A stretch of DNA of 45,578 bases from Acidobacteriota bacterium. GTDB lineage: Bacteria > Acidobacteriota > Thermoanaerobaculia > Gp7-AA8. Position numbers and translations under genes: made by a program. The notes below the pieces were generated by a model, which did no database searches, was not told the origin of the DNA, and saw nothing but the letters and a program-made list of their open reading frames with translations. How positions within the stretch are numbered: position 1 is the first letter of the stretch; the number at the start of each line of letters is the position of its first letter. The stretch lies in the NCBI GenBank assembly GCA_025463165.1, contig JAOBAU010000448.1, positions 1 to 45,578 on the forward strand. The letters run 5' to 3'. This document shows positions 34,619 through 43,713 of the stretch, piece by piece.

Positions 34619-35242
34619 ATGCGAAAACTGCCTGTCGTACTGCTCCTCTCGCTCGCCGCGTTTCCGCTCGCCGCTCAATCACTCGATCGCGCCGCTCCGC
34701 AGCGGGCGGCGCGAATCGAGCTCATCGCGCAATACGACGCGCTCGCCGCGCTGCCGATGGTCGATCGTATGCGCGATTTGCGCGCGCTGCCGCCGGACGT
34801 GCAGCAGGCGCTCTGGACGAAGCACGTGCAGGTATTTCTGCACGATCATCCGAACCTGACCGCGGAACAGCGTTCTGTCGCGATGGAAGGAATCGGCCTG
34901 CTCGAGACGCGCGTGATCGAAGCCTCATGCTCCGCCGATCCGGAACAGTCAGCGGCCGCGCAGTCAGCACTTCGTCAGCTCAATCAACACGCCACCCTGC
35001 TCCTCGGCACCGAACTGACGAAGGCAGCGTTCTATCGTTTCGGTCCGCCCGAGCTCCCGTCGCCGCAGAACCGTTTCGCCTCAGTGACCGTCGGCTTCGA
35101 TCTGCCGTCTTGTGACTGCGCAACCGACGGCGACTGCAGCGATCCGCTCCTGCACTGCATCTCGCGTCCGCACGACTGCGTCGCGGTCGCGAACTCCTGC
35201 GGTCCATTCAGCGACATCGCCTGCGTCGCGCTCTGCCACTAA
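34619..35242 (+). CDS. Fulvocin C-like secreted protein with C-terminal 8-cysteine domain
   Basis: A 207-aa protein with a clear signal peptide (MRKLPVVLLLSLAAFPLAAQ). A helical region of about 140 residues with a single cysteine follows, ending near residue 163. The last 44 residues hold eight cysteines (CDC, GDC, LHC, HDC, NSC, IAC, LC) and end in CH. Fulvocin C from Myxococcus fulvus is a 45-residue bacteriocin with eight cysteines in four disulfides, and larger 'fulvocin C-related' proteins occur in Acidobacteriota. The likely reading is a precursor whose tail is a disulfide-rich peptide. Processing, activity and immunity are not shown, and no immunity gene is obvious. Confidence 0.7.
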   Translation: MRKLPVVLLLSLAAFPLAAQSLDRAAPQRAARIELIAQYDALAALPMVDRMRDLRALPPDVQQALWTKHVQVFLHDHPNLTAEQRSVAMEGIGLLETRVIEASCSADPEQSAAAQSALRQLNQHATLLLGTELTKAAFYRFGPPELPSPQNRFASVTVGFDLPSCDCATDGDCSDPLLHCISRPHDCVAVANSCGPFSDIACVALCH

Positions 35243-35248
35243 CGTGAA

Positions 35249-35282
35249 TCGGACCGCGGCCGTGATCATGGCCGCGGTCCGA
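35249..35282 (+). terminator. Strong GC hairpin after the fulvocin C-like gene
   Basis: A 13-bp perfect inverted repeat (TCGGACCGCGGCC and its complement) with an 8-nt loop, starting 7 nt after the stop codon. No T-run follows, so it may act with Rho or protect the 3' end. The rest of the gap to 35356 holds nothing I recognise. Confidence 0.55.
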
Positions 35283-35355
35283 AGAACCGTTAGCGCGACG
35301 TCTTTACCGGGAACGCCGGCCGCTTCATCGCCGGTGCCGGCGTTGCGGGCAACTA

Positions 35356-38300
35356 CTACATCACTACCGCGATGGCGCGATCGAGCTGCGGATCGCGGCC
35401 GGCGATGACATCAGCCGGCGTCTGCTCCACCTCGATATCGGGCGCCACTCCTTCGTTCTCGACCTTCCATCCCTCCTCGGTCCAGAAGCCGAAGTTCGGG
35501 GCGGTGATGTTGCCGCCGTCCATCAGATCGGGGAAGCCGAGGATGCCGACGAGACCGCCCCAGGTGCGGCGGCCGATCAGCGGACCGATGTTGAGCTTGC
35601 GGAACATCCACGGCAGGAGATCGCCGCCGGAGCCGGCGTTCTCATCGATCAGCATCACCTTCGGACCCTGAATCGATGCGAGCGGCGTCTTCATGTCGGC
35701 GCCGTAACGCGTCGCCCAGTTGGCGATGAACGGACGATTGAGAATGTCGATGTAGTAATCGGGGAACGAGCCGCCGCCGTTGTAGCGCTCATCGAGAATG
35801 GCCGCTTCGCGATTCGCCTGCGGGAAGAAGTAGCGGCGGAACGATTCGTAGCCTGCGGTGCTCGTGTTCGGCAGATAGACGTACGCGACGCGGCCGTTCG
35901 TCTTCTCGGTCACGTAGCGGATGTTGTTCTCGATCCACGCGCGGTTGCGGAGGTTCGACTCGTTCTCGATCGGCACGACCTTCACGACGCGCGAGCCGCT
36001 GCCGTCGGCGTTCGGTCCGACCGTGATGTCGACGATGCGGCCGGCGGTACGCTCGAACCGCGCGTAGAGATTGTCGGGATAGCGAAGCTCTTTGCCGTCG
36101 ACGGCGAGCAGATATTCACCTTCGCGAACGTCGACGCCCGGCTCGGTCAGCGGCGCGCGCAGCTCCGGGTTCCAGTTCAAACCGCCGTAGACCTTCGCGA
36201 AGCGATAGCGATTGTTGTCGACCTTGTAGTCGGCGCCGAGCAGCCCGCCGGGAATCGTGTCGACGTTGGCGAGTGACTCGCCGCCGGTCAGATACGAGTG
36301 GCCGACCGACAGCTCGCTCGCCATCGCGCGCATCAGGCGATTGAGATCCTGTCGCACGGAAACGTCGCCGAGCATCGCGGCGTATTTGTCGTGCATCGCC
36401 TTCCAGTCGACGCCGTGCATGGCCGGGTCGTAGAAGTAGTCGCGATTGATGCGCCACGCTTCGTCGAAGATCTGCTTCCACTCGGCGGTCGGCTCGATCT
36501 TCACCGCGATCTGGTCGATCGGCAGCGGACGCTTCGACATGTCGACCTTGTCGCCGAGGTCGGCGATCGACCAGCGATTGCCGGCCTTGACCAGGATGCG
36601 CTTGTTGTCGCGCGAGACTTCGAAGCTGTCGCAGCCGTCGAGCAGCGTCTCTTCTTTCCGCTTCGTCAGATCGAAGCGCATCAGGTTCATGTCGAACTTG
36701 TCGTCGTGGATCTCCGGGCTGGTCGCCTTCAGATAAAGCAGCTGACCGCTCTTCGCCACCGCGAGATCGGAGTAGATCGCCTGCGGCACCGGCAGCGCCT
36801 GAATGCGCTGCGAAAGACGCTCGAAGTCGATGACGACCTTCACGTCCTTTGACTCTTCCTTCTTCTCATCCGACTTCTTCTTGTCATCGGACTTCTCGGC
36901 GGTCTCGTCGGCCTTTTTGGCCGCTTCCTCGTCGCTCTCTTTCGCCAGCGGCGAGACGACACCCTTCGGCAGCACTGCCATGTAGATCGCGCTCGTCGCG
37001 CGGAGATCAGTGTTCGAAAGCGCGAACCAGTCTTCGACCGGACCGGCGTTCGTCGACGCGAGGAAGTAGAGGTACTTGCCGTTCGGATCGAAGACCGGCG
37101 ACATCGCGTCGCTGTAGCCGTCGGTCACCGGCGACGAGCTCTTCGTCGCCACCGACCAGACGTGAACGGTGTGGAAGAAGTTCTGCGAGTTGCTCGTGTA
37201 TGCGAGCAACTTCGAATCGGGCGACCAGTTGTGATCGAGGTCGCGGAACGGACCGTACATCGTATTCTGCGAGATCTTCGTCGACGTTCCCGACGCAACG
37301 TCGAGCACGTAAACGGAGCGGGAGTTGTCGAGATAGCTGATCAGTTTTCCGTCCGGCGACCACTTCGGATTCTCGTAAAAGCCGGCGCCATTCAGTTTGA
37401 TTTTGCGAACGTCGCCGCGTCCATCCTGCGGCGCGATGCGCAGCTCGTATTCGCCGGTTTCATCGGTGAACCACGCGATCGATTTGCCGTCCGGCGACCA
37501 GATCGGCGAGCGGTCGTTCGCGCCGGGCGACTGCGTCAGATTGCGGTCGTCGCCTTTCTCCGCCGGCAGCGTGAGGATCTCGCCGCGATACTCGAGGACG
37601 GCGCGCTGTCCGGCCGGCGACAGCGATGCGCCGCGGATGTACTTCGCTCCCTTCACGAAGCGCGGACGCGTTTCGATGAGGTCGGCGGCGACGCCGATCT
37701 TCAGGCGCGTGTCGCGTGCGGCGGCCGGCTCGTAAAGATGAAGGTAGCCGGCCTGTTCGAAGATCAGCTTTCCGGCTCCGCCATTCACGGACGTCACCGG
37801 GAAGTCCGAGTACTTCGTCAACTGCCTGACTTCTTTGCTGCCGCGATCGAATGAGTAGAGATTGAACTCGCCATTGCGATCGGAGCGGAAGTAGAGCGTG
37901 TCGCCGATGAAGATCGGATCGGTGTCGTTGCTGCGCGTGGCCGGCTGCGGGACCTGTTCGACGGCGTTCGTGGCGACGTCGAAGAGGAAGATGCGCGCGG
38001 TCGCGCCGCCGCGATAGCGCTTCCACTGCGCGAACGCTTCGCGCAGCGGGACGAACGCGATCGTTTTTCCATCCGGCGAATACGCGGCGGTCGACGCGTT
38101 CGGAATCGGGAGCTTGGTGACCGCGCCGCCACCGACCGGTACCGTGAAGAGCTGCTGGTAGCGACGCGTGTAGACCTCGCGCGGCGAGGTGAAGAGAATC
38201 GACTTGCCGTCGGGCGTGAAGCCGAGGACGGCGTCGGTATCGGGATGCCACGTCAGACGCTTCGGCACACCGCCGGCGGCGGGCATCACATAGACGTCGA

Positions 38301-38565
38301 CGTTCCCTTCGTACGAACCGCTGAACGCGAGCAGCGATCCGTCGGGCGAATAGCGCGGCAGCGTTTCGACGCCGGGATGCGACGTCAATCGCCGCACGCC
38401 GGAACCGTCGAGGTTCGCGGCCCAGAGGTCATTCGCATATCCGAACGCGATGCCGTTCGCGCCGACGGTCGGCGTCGTGAGCAGCCGCGTGTCGGTGGTG
38501 TTGACGGCGAGAAGCGGAAGTGCGGCGGCGAGCAGGAAGAGCAGGCAGAGGCGTGCCGATTTCAT
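35356..38565 (-). CDS. Tricorn-like S41 family protease
   Basis: 1069 aa from ATG 38565; the tracked ORF wrongly runs on to 39903. A signal peptide (CLLFLLAAALPLLA) is followed by beta-propeller PD40/WD40-like repeats (YSPDGSLLAFSG, FTPDGKSILFTS, WSPDGKSIAWFT and more). Next come a Lys/Glu/Asp-rich linker near residue 540, a C1-like helical part with GHSY (catalytic His), a PDZ-like domain (PGVDVREGEYLLAVDG) and the S41 core. The nucleophile is in ENAGSGGDLLPWMF, followed by GRRTWGG. Tricorn proteases trim oligopeptides; the signal peptide puts this one in the periplasm. It probably has its own promoter. Confidence 0.92.
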   Translation of the reverse strand: MKSARLCLLFLLAAALPLLAVNTTDTRLLTTPTVGANGIAFGYANDLWAANLDGSGVRRLTSHPGVETLPRYSPDGSLLAFSGSYEGNVDVYVMPAAGGVPKRLTWHPDTDAVLGFTPDGKSILFTSPREVYTRRYQQLFTVPVGGGAVTKLPIPNASTAAYSPDGKTIAFVPLREAFAQWKRYRGGATARIFLFDVATNAVEQVPQPATRSNDTDPIFIGDTLYFRSDRNGEFNLYSFDRGSKEVRQLTKYSDFPVTSVNGGAGKLIFEQAGYLHLYEPAAARDTRLKIGVAADLIETRPRFVKGAKYIRGASLSPAGQRAVLEYRGEILTLPAEKGDDRNLTQSPGANDRSPIWSPDGKSIAWFTDETGEYELRIAPQDGRGDVRKIKLNGAGFYENPKWSPDGKLISYLDNSRSVYVLDVASGTSTKISQNTMYGPFRDLDHNWSPDSKLLAYTSNSQNFFHTVHVWSVATKSSSPVTDGYSDAMSPVFDPNGKYLYFLASTNAGPVEDWFALSNTDLRATSAIYMAVLPKGVVSPLAKESDEEAAKKADETAEKSDDKKKSDEKKEESKDVKVVIDFERLSQRIQALPVPQAIYSDLAVAKSGQLLYLKATSPEIHDDKFDMNLMRFDLTKRKEETLLDGCDSFEVSRDNKRILVKAGNRWSIADLGDKVDMSKRPLPIDQIAVKIEPTAEWKQIFDEAWRINRDYFYDPAMHGVDWKAMHDKYAAMLGDVSVRQDLNRLMRAMASELSVGHSYLTGGESLANVDTIPGGLLGADYKVDNNRYRFAKVYGGLNWNPELRAPLTEPGVDVREGEYLLAVDGKELRYPDNLYARFERTAGRIVDITVGPNADGSGSRVVKVVPIENESNLRNRAWIENNIRYVTEKTNGRVAYVYLPNTSTAGYESFRRYFFPQANREAAILDERYNGGGSFPDYYIDILNRPFIANWATRYGADMKTPLASIQGPKVMLIDENAGSGGDLLPWMFRKLNIGPLIGRRTWGGLVGILGFPDLMDGGNITAPNFGFWTEEGWKVENEGVAPDIEVEQTPADVIAGRDPQLDRAIAVVM

Positions 38566-38572
38566 GCGCGGG

Positions 38573-38601
38573 AGTGTAACTCCGGCACCGCGATGCGTCA
38601 G
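38573..38601 (-). promoter_or_regulatory. Promoter of the tricorn-like protease gene
   Basis: Minus strand: CTGACG (38601-38596), 17-nt spacer, TACACT (38578-38573), then 7 nt to the ATG at 38565. Leaderless arrangement. Confidence 0.45.
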
Positions 38602-38645
38602 CGTTCCGTCATCAATGCGACACAGGATTGTGATCGCTGCCGTCG

Positions 38646-40127
38646 TCAGTCGCGCGGCTTCGCGATCTTCATCAACGCGTAATAGACAACGAGCGCCACG
38701 CCGAACCCGACGAACCACGCGTAGTCGTACAGCCCTTTCATCGACGGCACGAATCTCCCGATCCACGCGAAGAAGCAGGCGATCAGCGTCGCGACGACCG
38801 CGCGCCAGTTCCATCCCTTCGCATACCGATACTCGCCGGTTTCGCGATAGAGATCGGGCAGCGCGAGGTTCTTGTCGCGGATCAGCCAGTAATCGGCGAT
38901 GAGCACGCCGGCAATCGATCCGAGACCGCCGGAGTAGGCGACCAGCCAGTCGAAGATGTAGCCCGATGGATCGGCGATCAGCCGCCAGGGCTGCATGATG
39001 ATGCCGAGGATGCCGGTGATCAGGCCGCCGGTCCGGAACGAGATCCATTTCGGGAAGGCGTTCGCGAAATCGTTCGCGGGCGAGACCACATTCGCGGCGA
39101 TGTTCACCGACAGCGTCGCGACCACGATCGTGAACATCGAGATCGCGATCACCCACACCTGCGTGAAGTGGCCGACGAGCACGATCGGATCCCACAGCTC
39201 GCTCATTTTGGACTGCGGATAGATGACGACGGCGGCGGACGTGATGATCACCCCCATCGCGGCGAAGAGCGTCATCGTCGACGGCAGCGCGACCGACTGT
39301 CCGATGACCTGCTCGCGCTGGCTGCGGCCGAAGCGGGTGAAGTCGGGCATGTTCAGCGACAGCGTCGCCCAGAAACCGATCATGCCGGTCAGCGACGGAA
39401 TGAAGACCGGCCTGAACTCTGCCCACGTCCGGAGCTTGCCGGGATGATCGATGAGATATCCGAGTCCGCCGGCGCGCCAGACCGCCCACGCGAGGAGCAG
39501 CGCGGTCATGACGAGCACGAATGGCGCGGCCCAGTTCTCGACGCGGCGCAGCAGATCCATGCCGCGATAGATGATGTAGATGTTCATCCCCCAGAAGAGC
39601 ATGAAGGAGAACCATTGCGTCGTCGGGTGACCGCCGAATGAACCGAGGAGGTTCGTCCAGCCGGGGACGATCGCGCCGAAAAGTGTTTGCAGCGCCTGGC
39701 CGCCGATCCACGCCTGAATACCGAACCAGCCGCAGGCGACGATCGCGCGCATCAGCGCGGGAAGATTCGAACCGTACGTGCCGTAGGCAGCACGCGCGAA
39801 GACGGGAAACGGGATCCCGTACTTCGTGCCGGGATGCGAGTTGAGCAGGATCGGGATGAGCACGATGATGTTGCCGAGGAGGATGGTGAGGAGCGCCTGC
39901 CACCAGTTCATGCCCGAGCTGATGAGAGCCGACGACATCATGTTCGTCGGGATGCAGTGCGCCCTCGAGATCCAGAGCGCGGCGTAGTTGTAGGTCGTCC
40001 AGTCGCGCTTCGCCACCGGCACCGGCGCGAGGTCTTCGCTGTAGAGCGGGCTCGATTCGATCGAGGTGTGGTCGCGCAACTCGACGCGGCCATCGTCGTG
40101 CTGGATCACTTCTGCTGTGTTCGGCAT
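38646..40127 (-). CDS. NCS1 family nucleobase/hydantoin permease
   Basis: 493 aa from ATG 40127; the tracked ORF extends upstream in error. About 12 membrane helices. The N-terminal SPLYSEDLAPVPVAKRDWTTYNYAALWIS and the helix-1 region are typical of NCS1 carriers, as are FPVFARAAYGTYGSN and NMPDFTRF. These transport allantoin, hydantoin, uracil, cytosine or related compounds with a cation. The gene is divergent from a secreted amidase through a symmetric promoter, which suggests linked use of amide or ureide compounds. Substrate not readable. Confidence 0.93.
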   Translation of the reverse strand: MPNTAEVIQHDDGRVELRDHTSIESSPLYSEDLAPVPVAKRDWTTYNYAALWISRAHCIPTNMMSSALISSGMNWWQALLTILLGNIIVLIPILLNSHPGTKYGIPFPVFARAAYGTYGSNLPALMRAIVACGWFGIQAWIGGQALQTLFGAIVPGWTNLLGSFGGHPTTQWFSFMLFWGMNIYIIYRGMDLLRRVENWAAPFVLVMTALLLAWAVWRAGGLGYLIDHPGKLRTWAEFRPVFIPSLTGMIGFWATLSLNMPDFTRFGRSQREQVIGQSVALPSTMTLFAAMGVIITSAAVVIYPQSKMSELWDPIVLVGHFTQVWVIAISMFTIVVATLSVNIAANVVSPANDFANAFPKWISFRTGGLITGILGIIMQPWRLIADPSGYIFDWLVAYSGGLGSIAGVLIADYWLIRDKNLALPDLYRETGEYRYAKGWNWRAVVATLIACFFAWIGRFVPSMKGLYDYAWFVGFGVALVVYYALMKIAKPRD

Positions 40128-40130
40128 GGC

Positions 40131-40165
40131 GGCGATTGTAGCGCGGCGCTGAACGTACAATCGCC
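40131..40165. promoter_or_regulatory. Symmetric divergent promoter, NCS1 permease / amidase
   Basis: A perfect 10-bp inverted repeat (GGCGATTGTA ... TACAATCGCC) with a 15-nt spacer. Each arm supplies a TACAAT -10 box: the minus one ends 7 nt from the permease ATG, the plus one 8 nt from the amidase ATG. The -35 zone of each promoter overlaps the -10 of the other, so use may be mutually exclusive. The palindrome could also be an operator. Confidence 0.5.
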
Positions 40166-40169
40166 GGTC

Positions 40170-41867
40170 ATGAAACGACTGCTGCTCGCCGCTCTGATCA
40201 CGCTCGCCGTCGCGCTTCCCGCATTCGCCGCATCGAAAAAAGCACCGGCGAAACCGTTCTCCGTCGTCGAAGCATCGATCACCGACATGCAGGCGGCGCT
40301 GCGCGACGGCCGCGTCACATCGCACGAGCTCGTGCAGCAATACCTCACCCGCATCGCGACGTACGACGCGAAGCTGCACGCCGTCATCACCGTCAATCCG
40401 CGTGCACTCGAAGAGGCTGACGAGCGCGATCGCGAGCGCGCCTCCGGGAAGATTCGCGGTCCGCTGCACGGCATTCCGGTCGCGCTGAAAGACAACATCC
40501 ATACGACCGACATGCCGACCACCGGCGGCGCGCTGGCGTTCGCCGAGCTCGTGCCGCCGTACGAAGCGACGATCACGAAGAACCTGCGCGATGCCGGCGC
40601 GATCATCATCGCCAAGACGCAGATGACCGAGCTCGCCAACTGGGTCGCCGGCAATCCGTCGATGCCGAACAACTACAACTCGCTGAATGGCTACGGCTTC
40701 AATCCGTACGATCCGCGACGCGATCCGCGCGAGGCGACGAACGATGGACGTCCCGTGCTGAACACCGGCGGCTCGAGCTCGGGCGTCGGCACCGCGGCGA
40801 GCTTCTGGGCGGCGAACGTCGGGACGGAAACGTCGGGTTCGATTCTCAGTCCGTCGAACCAGAACATGCTCGCCGCCGTGAAGCCGACCGTCGGCCGCAT
40901 CTCGCGCTACGGCGTCATCCCGATCACCGCCGATCAGGACACGCCCGGCCCGATGGCGAAGTTCGTCACCGACGCCGCGATCATGCTCGGCGCGCTCGAA
41001 AGCGCATCGCCCGATCCGAACGATCCGGCGACGAAGAACTGCGCGCCGGTGCGCGACTACACGCAATTCCTGAAGAAGGATGGATTGAAGGGCGCACGCA
41101 TCGGCATTCCACGCGTCGGCTATTACGACAAGATCACGCTCCCCGGCACCGACAAGCCGCGCGGCGGACTGAATCCCGAGCAGACGAAAGCGATGAACGA
41201 GGCCATCGAAGTGCTGAAGCAGCAGGGGGCGGTGATCGTCGATCCGGCCGACATCCCGTCAGTCGTCGACAAGGATCCGAAGAACAACTTCTGGCTGTGG
41301 GGCGTCTGCGGCGACATGGATGACGTCAAAGAGAAGAAATGCTCCGTCGATCTCGCGTATGGAATGGAGCGCGATTTCAACGCGTGGCTGAAGTCGCTCG
41401 GAGATCGCGCGCCGGTGAAGTCGCTCACCGATCTGCGCGAATGGAACACGAATCATTCGAAGGCGGGGGCGATCAAATACGGACAGTCGCTGCTCGACAT
41501 CTCCGATGCGATGGATCAGGAGCTGTTCCGCGCGCGCTACGAATCGGATCGCGCAAACGATCTTCGGCTCACCGCGACGCACGGAATCGACGAGGTGATG
41601 AAGGCGCAGAATCTCGACGCGCTGTTGTTTCCCGGTCCGGGCGGCGCATCGATCGCTGCACGTCCCGGCTATCCGACCGTGATCGTGCCGTTCGCGACGA
41701 TTCCGAATGCGCCGACGCCGGCGTTTCCCGAGACGTTCAAGGCGAAGCCGCAGCCGTACGGAGTCAGCTTCACCGGCATGGCGTGCAGCGAGCCGACACT
41801 GCTGCGTCTGGCGTATGCGTTCGAGCAGGCGACGAAGCGTCGCGTCGCACCGGCTTCAACTCCGTAA
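40170..41867 (+). CDS. Secreted amidase (amidase signature family)
   Basis: 565 aa from ATG 40170. A signal peptide (MKRLLLAALITLAVALPAFA) is followed by the amidase signature core. The catalytic lysine is K107 (IPVALKDNI), the bridging serine lies in GGSSSG (S202-S204), and the nucleophile is S224 in GTETSGSI. It hydrolyses C-N amide bonds of unknown substrates, probably in the periplasm. There is an insertion between the Lys and Ser blocks (about residues 165-195). The tracked start at 39687 is antisense read-through of the permease. Divergent from the NCS1 permease gene. Confidence 0.93.
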   Translation: MKRLLLAALITLAVALPAFAASKKAPAKPFSVVEASITDMQAALRDGRVTSHELVQQYLTRIATYDAKLHAVITVNPRALEEADERDRERASGKIRGPLHGIPVALKDNIHTTDMPTTGGALAFAELVPPYEATITKNLRDAGAIIIAKTQMTELANWVAGNPSMPNNYNSLNGYGFNPYDPRRDPREATNDGRPVLNTGGSSSGVGTAASFWAANVGTETSGSILSPSNQNMLAAVKPTVGRISRYGVIPITADQDTPGPMAKFVTDAAIMLGALESASPDPNDPATKNCAPVRDYTQFLKKDGLKGARIGIPRVGYYDKITLPGTDKPRGGLNPEQTKAMNEAIEVLKQQGAVIVDPADIPSVVDKDPKNNFWLWGVCGDMDDVKEKKCSVDLAYGMERDFNAWLKSLGDRAPVKSLTDLREWNTNHSKAGAIKYGQSLLDISDAMDQELFRARYESDRANDLRLTATHGIDEVMKAQNLDALLFPGPGGASIAARPGYPTVIVPFATIPNAPTPAFPETFKAKPQPYGVSFTGMACSEPTLLRLAYAFEQATKRRVAPASTP

Positions 41868-41890
41868 TGTCATCGTTCTTGCAGTAAGCT

Positions 41891-41985
41891 TCGTCCGGCT
41901 GGGGAGTAGCTACCCTTCGTTGGGCTGATCCGTCGTCAACACGTTGCGAAAGCTTCCGGCGGATCAATCGCGCTGACGCGCGAAG
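41891..41985 (+). ncRNA. yybP-ykoY type manganese riboswitch aptamer
   Basis: The gap before terC holds the family's conserved blocks in order: GGGGAGTAGC (41901), GTCAACA (41935) and GAGACC (41988). A 6-bp helix GATCCG/CGGATC (41927-41932 with 41960-41965) encloses GTCAACA, and a CGCGC/GCGCG hairpin follows (41969-41982). yybP-ykoY RNAs bind Mn2+ and often precede TerC-like and MntP-like genes, as here. Edges of the aptamer are approximate. Confidence 0.8.
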
Positions 41986-42025
41986 GCGAGACCACCGCGA
42001 TGAATCATCGTGGGGTCTCGCTTTT
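41986..42025 (+). terminator. Riboswitch-controlled intrinsic terminator
   Basis: GCGAGACC (41986-41993) pairs with GGTCTCGC (42014-42021), with further inner pairs (CGATG/CATCG), followed directly by TTTTT. The 5' arm includes the GAGACC block of the aptamer, so folding of the aptamer and the terminator should compete. Read-through on Mn2+ binding is the expected mode. Confidence 0.8.
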
Positions 42026-42054
42026 TCATTTTGCGCGGCTCCATCGGAGGAACT

Positions 42055-42966
42055 GTGCAACTCGGTATCTGGCCCTGGGTTTTCTTCAACCTTGCTGTCC
42101 TCGCGCTCCTCGCTCTCGACCTCGGCGTGTTCCATCGCAAAGTGCACGTCGTCTCGGTGCGCGAAGCGCTCACCTGGAGCGCCGTCTGGATCGCTCTGTC
42201 ACTCGCGTTCAATGCGCTCGTCTACTTCTGGCTCGGCAGCGGTCCGGCGCTCGAGTTCCTCACCGGATACGTGATCGAGAAGTCGCTCAGCGTCGACAAC
42301 ATCTTCGTCATCGTGCTGATCTTCGCCTTCTTCCGCGTGCCGGCAGAGCTGCAGCACCGCGTCCTCTTCTGGGGCATCCTCGGCGCGCTCGTGATGCGCG
42401 GCGGCTTCATCGCCGCCGGCGCCGCGCTGCTCGAACACTTCCACTGGGTGATCTACATCTTCGGCGGATTCCTCGTCATCACCGGAATCCGAATGGCGCT
42501 CGAACGCGACGAATCATTCGACCCCGCCGACAGCATGATGATGCGCATCGCCAAACGGATCCTGCCGGTGTCGAACGACTACGACGGACAGCGTTTCTTC
42601 ACGCGTGTGAACGGACGCCGCGCCGCGACGCCGCTCCTGCTCGCGCTGCTGATCGTCGAGTCGACCGACCTGATCTTCGCCGTCGATTCGATCCCCGCGA
42701 TCTTCGCGGTGACGTCGAATCCATTCATCGTCTACACCTCAAACGTCTGCGCAATCCTCGGCCTTCGCTCGCTCTACTTCGCACTCGCCGGAATGATGTC
42801 GAAGTTCATCTACCTGAAGCTCGGACTCTCGGCCGTGCTGACGTTCGTCGGCGTGAAGATGCTTCTCGCGGGCGTGTGGCAGATGCCGACGCTGGTGTCG
42901 CTCGGCGTGATCATCGGGATTCTGGCGATTGCGGTGATCGCATCGATGGTGAAGCAGCAGAAGTGA
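42055..42966 (+). CDS. terC: TerC/Alx family membrane protein, Mn-responsive
   Basis: 303 aa from the GTG at 42055, which has GGAGG 5 nt upstream; the tracked start at 42010 lies in the terminator. About 8-9 membrane helices. The family's acidic membrane motifs are present: EKSLSVDNIFV and ESTDLIFAVDSIPAIFAVT. TerC/Alx proteins are linked to manganese export and to loading Mn onto exported enzymes. The upstream manganese riboswitch fits that role. The stop codon touches the stop of the convergent anti-sigma gene with no spacer. Confidence 0.93.
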   Translation: MQLGIWPWVFFNLAVLALLALDLGVFHRKVHVVSVREALTWSAVWIALSLAFNALVYFWLGSGPALEFLTGYVIEKSLSVDNIFVIVLIFAFFRVPAELQHRVLFWGILGALVMRGGFIAAGAALLEHFHWVIYIFGGFLVITGIRMALERDESFDPADSMMMRIAKRILPVSNDYDGQRFFTRVNGRRAATPLLLALLIVESTDLIFAVDSIPAIFAVTSNPFIVYTSNVCAILGLRSLYFALAGMMSKFIYLKLGLSAVLTFVGVKMLLAGVWQMPTLVSLGVIIGILAIAVIASMVKQQK

Positions 42967-43713
42967 TCATCGATTGATGACCATCGAGAACTTGTCGAGT
43001 TGCTGCTCTCCCTTCTCACCCACTCCGTAAAGAATCACTTTGTACGAGCCGGGCGCGAGGAAGGGGCGCGGCACGAGGATGACGAACGTATCGTTGTCGC
43101 GTTCAGCGAGCGGGCCGCTCTTCCACAGCGAACGATCGTGTGCGTCGACGATCTCCAGCTTGTACGCGGAGAAGATCGGTTGCGACATCAGCGGTGTGAC
43201 GAGCGTGTACGCATCGCCGCCGGGCGTCAGCGTTGCGGTCGTTCCTCCGCCGCGATCGCGGTCGTCCGGCGAGAGATATCGCGACTCGGAAGCAACGCGC
43301 GGACGCCCGAGCTCCGATCGCGCCTGCCAGAGCAACGCGCCGAAGGCCAGCGCGATCGCAGCCGCGAGCGCGCTCGTGATGCGCCAGAACTGCAGCACGC
43401 GCGCGCCCGGTTGAACCGGCGCGGGCAGGTACAGATGTTCCTGCAGCGCGCCCCATCGCCGCTTCAGTTCATCATCGGAAACGTAGCCAGGCTCACCCGG
43501 CTTTGCTTCGCCGTCGGGGAACGGCGCGGTCATCGTTTGCGCCAGATCGGGATAGAGGGCCAGCAGTTCGCGAACCCGCTCTTCTTGCTCCGGCGACAGC
43601 TCGCCGCGACTGTACGCGAGCATCTCTCTCGCTGTCGGCGGATCGCCGAGCCGGCCGCGTTCCTCATCGAGCATCCTGCGATGCGCGTCGTGCAATTCGG
43701 ATTTCGTGATCAT
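42967..43713 (-). CDS. Putative anti-sigma factor, single membrane span
   Basis: A 248-aa protein. The N-terminal 80 residues are acidic and helical (ARGELSPEQEERVRELLALYPDL region), one membrane helix lies near residues 111-130 (ITSALAAAIALAFGALLW), and a C-terminal beta-rich extracytoplasmic domain follows. No zinc-binding HxxxCxxC motif is present, unlike ZAS anti-sigma factors. The start overlaps the ECF sigma stop by 4 nt (ATGA), the standard place for a cognate anti-sigma. The role is inferred from context and topology. Confidence 0.75.
   Translation of the reverse strand: MITKSELHDAHRRMLDEERGRLGDPPTAREMLAYSRGELSPEQEERVRELLALYPDLAQTMTAPFPDGEAKPGEPGYVSDDELKRRWGALQEHLYLPAPVQPGARVLQFWRITSALAAAIALAFGALLWQARSELGRPRVASESRYLSPDDRDRGGGTTATLTPGGDAYTLVTPLMSQPIFSAYKLEIVDAHDRSLWKSGPLAERDNDTFVILVPRPFLAPGSYKVILYGVGEKGEQQLDKFSMVINR

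Noticed and set aside
38646-41066. 806-aa minus ORF and the long N-terminal extensions of several tracked ORFs
   Set aside because: The parts upstream of the family start read across other genes (here the amidase) and are arginine-rich; I trimmed to the family start codons.
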